Below, piece by piece: positions 60,275-64,000 of a stretch of 64,000 nucleotides of DNA. Every line of letters begins with the position of its first letter. Position 1 is the first letter of the stretch. Source of the DNA: Pseudomonas citri (GTDB taxonomy: Bacteria; Pseudomonadota; Gammaproteobacteria; Pseudomonadales; Pseudomonadaceae); contig NZ_JAODAB010000024.1 in assembly GCF_025336485.1 (NCBI RefSeq), positions 30,924-94,923 on the forward strand, written 5' to 3'. The position numbers and the translations under genes are program-made. The notes under the pieces are model-generated. The model was not told where the DNA came from. It saw only the letters and a list, made by a program, of their open reading frames with translations, and searched no databases.

Positions 60275-61933
60275 TCAACTGTTGACTTCAATAACAATTG
60301 AAGCTGGCTCGGAAGCGTTCCCAGAAGTATCCAACGCACAGACCTCAAATGTATACGAACCTGGGAGCAAGTCGACAGCGGTATAACGGTTAAGCGGAGT
60401 AGTGTCAAAATATTCACTGTTGTTATAGATCACATAACCGCAAATACCAATATCATCAACCGACTCCTCCCAAGCCAGAGTCACTGCCCCCTCTCCCGCG
60501 GCAGTTTTATGCAAATCACCCGGAACACTGGGCGGCGTCGTATCCGTGGACACATAGGCAAGAACAATCGGCTCGGATAATTGCCCGTAATAGTTGAACG
60601 TTTGCAGACTTATAGAATACTCAATATCAGGAATCAGATTGTTTAATCTGTACTCTTCAAGAAAAGCAATATTCCTATAGGTTTCATTGATATTGATTCT
60701 CGTGCCCGTCACGGCATTCCCCTCTCCAAGTTTCCACTGCAATAGCGCCGAAGTGGACGTCAGAGAAGTAATACGTACGTCAGTTGGCGCAAGGGGAGCG
60801 AGCGTTGGGGTCTCACCTGTAGTTTTGAACACCGTCACAGGACCTGGCGCTGAAAGGTTCCCATCAGCGTCCAGCGCGCATACAAAAACCCAATAATAGG
60901 CGCCGCTAATTAACCCCAGAATTTTTTGGTTGGCATTCGTACTACGGAGAACATAAGGAATACCATTCACGAAAACTCGATAGCCCGTCACCCCAACATT
61001 GTCGCTTGACGGTGGCCACTGCAGATCCACCGAATGATCAGTGACATTAGTAGCAACAGGTTGCCCAGGTCGCGTAGGTGGCTCAACGTCATACAGTATC
61101 GTTTCAAAAATGGTGGTTTCCGATAGTTGTTTGTCAAGTTCGGCATAAACTTCGAACTTGAATGAATGCGGAGGCGGTCCCAGGGATAGCTCGGCAAGCC
61201 TGAAATTCAAGCCTAGAGGCCCCGCTGAAAAGCGTCTTCCATTTATCGAAACCTCATGAGTCGGCCATGTACCGAACATGGGATCCCACGAAAGCCTGCA
61301 CAATCCACCATGGTGCTTCAGCTTTAAATTTAACGGTGGTCTCAATAGCGTTCTGAACGCCTCCTCAGCAGGCTCGGATGAACCTACTGTATTGACCGCC
61401 ACAACAGTAACCCGGTAGTTGGCACCGCTTCGCAAATGCTCAAGGTTGAACGAAGGCCGATCGACTTGCCCCACTATGAAACCATTGAGGTAAATCCTGT
61501 AGCGAGGGTTTCCGGCATTACTGAGTGACGCAGCCCATTTAAGGTTCGCAGACCAAAACGACACATGGCTCACCTCCAAAGATCCCGGCTGGCTGGGAGG
61601 CATACGCTTTACGCTCAAGACGTGAACACTGGGCTCCGATACCTTGTTTCCGGCTGCAATTGCCTTGATAGAAACGATGTAGGGAGCATCTGGAACCAGA
61701 TCTGTTATTTCACAAGGCGGCTTTGCCACTGTTTTTGCAGGAAAACCTTCTACCACTACTTCATAACCAATGGCATCCGGGCATAACGGGCATGCGGAAT
61801 AGGGCTCATCCCAACTCAGCATGACGCTGGATAACGTCTGCTGCGTATGCCTCACATGACCTGGAGCACACATTCGTACCGGAATAGCGAGGACAGTGCT
61901 GACAGGATTATCTATAGAAGATGAACGACGCAT
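60275..61933 (-). CDS. Fibronectin type III repeat protein
   Basis: 552 residues. Five or six FnIII modules, visible from PSQPGSLEVSHVSFWSANLKW, PTRPGQPVATNVTDHSVDLQW, APTDVRITSLTSTSALLQW and PPSVPGDLHKTAAGEGAVTLAW, each with the Trp and the following Tyr. No signal peptide. Starts six bases after the stop of the RHS gene, in the same reading frame. FnIII arrays in RHS contexts usually mean binding to surfaces or glycans; here it looks like an extension of the RHS protein. Confidence 0.85.
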   Translation of the reverse strand: MRRSSSIDNPVSTVLAIPVRMCAPGHVRHTQQTLSSVMLSWDEPYSACPLCPDAIGYEVVVEGFPAKTVAKPPCEITDLVPDAPYIVSIKAIAAGNKVSEPSVHVLSVKRMPPSQPGSLEVSHVSFWSANLKWAASLSNAGNPRYRIYLNGFIVGQVDRPSFNLEHLRSGANYRVTVVAVNTVGSSEPAEEAFRTLLRPPLNLKLKHHGGLCRLSWDPMFGTWPTHEVSINGRRFSAGPLGLNFRLAELSLGPPPHSFKFEVYAELDKQLSETTIFETILYDVEPPTRPGQPVATNVTDHSVDLQWPPSSDNVGVTGYRVFVNGIPYVLRSTNANQKILGLISGAYYWVFVCALDADGNLSAPGPVTVFKTTGETPTLAPLAPTDVRITSLTSTSALLQWKLGEGNAVTGTRININETYRNIAFLEEYRLNNLIPDIEYSISLQTFNYYGQLSEPIVLAYVSTDTTPPSVPGDLHKTAAGEGAVTLAWEESVDDIGICGYVIYNNSEYFDTTPLNRYTAVDLLPGSYTFEVCALDTSGNASEPASIVIEVNS

Positions 61934-61939
61934 GGCTTT

Positions 61940-64000
61940 TCACCCGACTGAACTGACCTGAGTCAAGCGGCCCAAGGCATCGTAGTCCAAAAGGCGCCCC
62001 TCTTCGTCCTGGATCATGTGACCGTCCGCGTCATATTCGAGCAATACTTCGGCTGGGTATCCGGCGACGCCCATATTGGTCACTTTACGCAGTTGTGTGC
62101 GGTCCCTTGCATCATAGGTATAGACGGCAACGTTGGTGCCTTCAGAAGACGTGGTACTCACACGACTCAGGTTATCTATCGCATCGAATCTGAACAACTG
62201 ACTGATAATAGTCTTGCCGTAAGGATCCACAGGCGGCTCGCTGCCCTCGCAGGTGTAGAGCACCAAGCGCCCGCGCGGATCGTATTCGTAAGTTTCCTTA
62301 CGCAACAACGTCTCGCCTTGGCTCAAGGTTCGTTCGATCAATGCATCAACTGCGTTATAGATCTGAGTCAGTTGCTGCTCAATGCCGTCAAGATTAAAGT
62401 TACGCTGTACTTCACGGCCCATTCCGTCGTAATACAGGTTGATTGTCACACGCTGCCCACTGGTGCTGTCCTGAGTACTGATAGAACTGAGCTGCCCTAG
62501 ACCATCATAAGTAAAATCCGAAGACAGAATATCTGGACCTGATCGCTCCAAGCGGGTTCGCTCCAGACGGTTCGCCTTGTCGTAGATATACGACTGGGTT
62601 TGTTCGAGTACATCGGTATAGTTCAATAAAAGACCTAGCCGACTGTGCTTATAGTGCATTTCATAGTGGTTCCCCTCCTGCACTCGCGTCTCGCTTTTCA
62701 TTTCACCGGTCGTGAAATATTCACGCGAGAGTTCCAGCTCCCCTTCCTTGCAACTGAGAAGTCGAGCATTTTTACGGTCACGTACATATTCAGCCGTAAT
62801 ATCACCTGGTAAACGTCGTTGACTGGGTTCCTCACCTAACTGAGGTTGGTACGTATAGGTAATCAGTTGATTGCTGGCAGTAGTCAAGGTCGCCGGCTGA
62901 GTTTGTCCGGGGTTGTAGGTGAAACATTGCTTTCTCCCCCCCGTAATAGACTCGACCATGCGCCCCAATCCATCGAAAACCTGTTGGCCCAATTCAATAC
63001 CGTCAACACTTATTTCTGTCGGCAAGTCTTCTGAACTGTGCGGTGCATAGCAGCGTCGAACCGTAGCACCGCCGGGAAGGATAGTAGTGACCATACGGTC
63101 AAAGGCATCGTAGGTATATTCAGTAGTTGCATCGCGAGCATCGGTTTCGCTGACCGTCCTCCCAAGCCCGTCATAGCCGTATCGGTGCCGACTGATCAAT
63201 GTTCCGTCAGTCTCGAAGCGCTCAATATGATCAGGTTTTTCCAGCAAATTCAGGTAGGTCAACGTCTTACCGCTGACCTTCGCATCAGCGCCCGTTCCTT
63301 CCCGCCAACCAGTCTGGATAGGGCCTTCCCATCGTTCGGAACCCATCGGGTTCGTTTCCTCGTAAACCTTGATCCCGTCCGGCCCGGTAACACTGCGCTG
63401 CATGCCCCATCCGTCGTATTCATAGCTGGAGGTCAATGCAACCTGTTGCGCATCTCGCCAGTCGTATTGAGTTTCCTCAATCAAGTTTCCCAACGTGTCG
63501 TAACTTGCCGAGTAAGTCTGACGGTACTCTTCGGCACGCAAAGGATTGTCGGCATCCTCACGTTCTTCATACACAGGGCGATTGAGTCCGTCGACACGCG
63601 TTCGGGTTTTCACGCCCTTGACGTCGGTCACTAGTTGCTCGGCCCGTTGTCCGTCCAGCGCAGTCAAGAGGTATGAATAATAGCGTGTAGCTTCGAAGTC
63701 CGGCTCGTCCGGGGCGACAGTTTCAGTCACTACGCGAGTCAGGGCATCGTACGTGTAGCGAATTTTCACTTCATTGTCGTCGCGAGTCAGCAGCGGTTGA
63801 CCGTGAAGCAGGGAGTCTTCACTGACCGTCGTTTTGCGGACCTCGAAACCGGGCTTGTCATCGTAGCCGATGAAGGTTTCGGTGGTCTCCAAAACGGTTT
63901 CCCCAGCCAGCACGCTCGGCAGTTTGTCGTACTCGTACAGGATCGTACTGGTGGTGCCATTGAGGGTGGTTTGCTGGCTCGCCAGCCGGCCGTGCAAAAA
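61940..64000 (-). CDS. RHS/YD-repeat protein (5' part outside window), no toxin tip
   Basis: The frame is open to the window end; about 686 residues are visible. YD repeats dominate: YDAFDRMVTTILPGG, YDKANRLERTRLERSG, YEYDPRGRLVLYTCEG. It stops at LLDYDALGRLTQVSSVG and lacks the RHS core (RYYxPxxGRYLxPDP) and a variable C-terminal domain, unlike the toxin at 29984-34843. Same strand and frame as the FnIII gene. Compared with insecticidal TccC or Rhs effectors this is a truncated or split arrangement. Confidence 0.88.
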   Translation of the reverse strand, partial: FLHGRLASQQTTLNGTTSTILYEYDKLPSVLAGETVLETTETFIGYDDKPGFEVRKTTVSEDSLLHGQPLLTRDDNEVKIRYTYDALTRVVTETVAPDEPDFEATRYYSYLLTALDGQRAEQLVTDVKGVKTRTRVDGLNRPVYEEREDADNPLRAEEYRQTYSASYDTLGNLIEETQYDWRDAQQVALTSSYEYDGWGMQRSVTGPDGIKVYEETNPMGSERWEGPIQTGWREGTGADAKVSGKTLTYLNLLEKPDHIERFETDGTLISRHRYGYDGLGRTVSETDARDATTEYTYDAFDRMVTTILPGGATVRRCYAPHSSEDLPTEISVDGIELGQQVFDGLGRMVESITGGRKQCFTYNPGQTQPATLTTASNQLITYTYQPQLGEEPSQRRLPGDITAEYVRDRKNARLLSCKEGELELSREYFTTGEMKSETRVQEGNHYEMHYKHSRLGLLLNYTDVLEQTQSYIYDKANRLERTRLERSGPDILSSDFTYDGLGQLSSISTQDSTSGQRVTINLYYDGMGREVQRNFNLDGIEQQLTQIYNAVDALIERTLSQGETLLRKETYEYDPRGRLVLYTCEGSEPPVDPYGKTIISQLFRFDAIDNLSRVSTTSSEGTNVAVYTYDARDRTQLRKVTNMGVAGYPAEVLLEYDADGHMIQDEEGRLLDYDALGRLTQVSSVG

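Noticed and set aside
1..64000. CRISPR arrays or complete IS elements
   Set aside because: No regularly spaced direct repeats and no transposase found; only REPs and one MITE.

Overview
The window is about 64 kb of a high-GC gammaproteobacterial chromosome, almost certainly a fluorescens-group Pseudomonas. The evidence is the purine-degradation cluster, the lpxL-minCDE-rluA-apeB block, and a long run (GntR/ABC transporter to HAD to prc to EAL/GGDEF to FKBP to rdgC to acyltransferase to SSS-kinase) that matches the P. aeruginosa order as I remember it. The intergenic REP sequences of the TGTGGGAGCAAGCTTGCTCGCGA type are also characteristic of this group. Most of it is ordinary core chromosome; accessory DNA sits at both ends and at 29.5-35 kb.

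Layout. 1-3.1 kb: two unrecognised large proteins. 3.2-9.3 kb: urate/allantoin catabolism (uraH, puuE, uraD, alc, allA, puuD) with a Tsx-like channel and two TTGT-NN-ACAA operators. 9.4-16.3 kb: patatin lipase, lipid A acyltransferase, the Min division-site system, rluA and an M18 aminopeptidase. 16.3-22.8 kb: a GntR/UTRA-controlled ABC importer with a cytoplasmic alkaline-phosphatase-fold hydrolase and a HAD phosphatase, probably for an organophosphorus compound. 22.8-29.5 kb: DUF2182/DUF1326 pair, quinone reductase, Prc protease, and a c-di-GMP enzyme with a Pho-box-like site upstream. 29.6-34.8 kb: an orphan Rhs toxin with a cholera/pertussis-toxin-like ADP-ribosyltransferase tip and a likely immunity gene. 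35-37.7 kb: small HTH/Sel1 operon, YkvA, FKBP lipoprotein. 38-41 kb: di-haem cytochrome and catalase-fold protein. 41-41.6 kb: a tandemly duplicated tRNA-Asp/tRNA-Val pair. 41.7-48.9 kb: rdgC, a guanidine-II riboswitch with its guanidinium exporter, an LplT-PlsC fusion, a MITE, TDT and MFS transporters, and TetR. 49-54.1 kb: a giant hybrid kinase and rmuC with overlapping 3' ends. 54-60 kb: a large gene-poor gap, small conserved genes, FadL, a MarR/MFS pair, and a LasR-like DNA-binding-only regulator behind a lux box. 60.3-64 kb: a fibronectin-III protein in frame with, and one stop codon after, an RHS/YD-repeat protein that runs off the window.

The most interesting unexplained items are: (i) the 91-residue LasR-like HTH-only regulator whose promoter has a near-perfect 20-bp lux box about 43 bp before a predicted start site; (ii) the RHS/FnIII pair separated by one in-frame TGA; (iii) a conserved ~130-bp DnaA-box/hairpin/AT-tract element found at two distant sites; (iv) the Rhs ADP-ribosylating toxin and immunity pair; and (v) the Pho-box-like array in front of the EAL/GGDEF gene.

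All family assignments come from reading translated sequence and motif recognition; no database search was possible.
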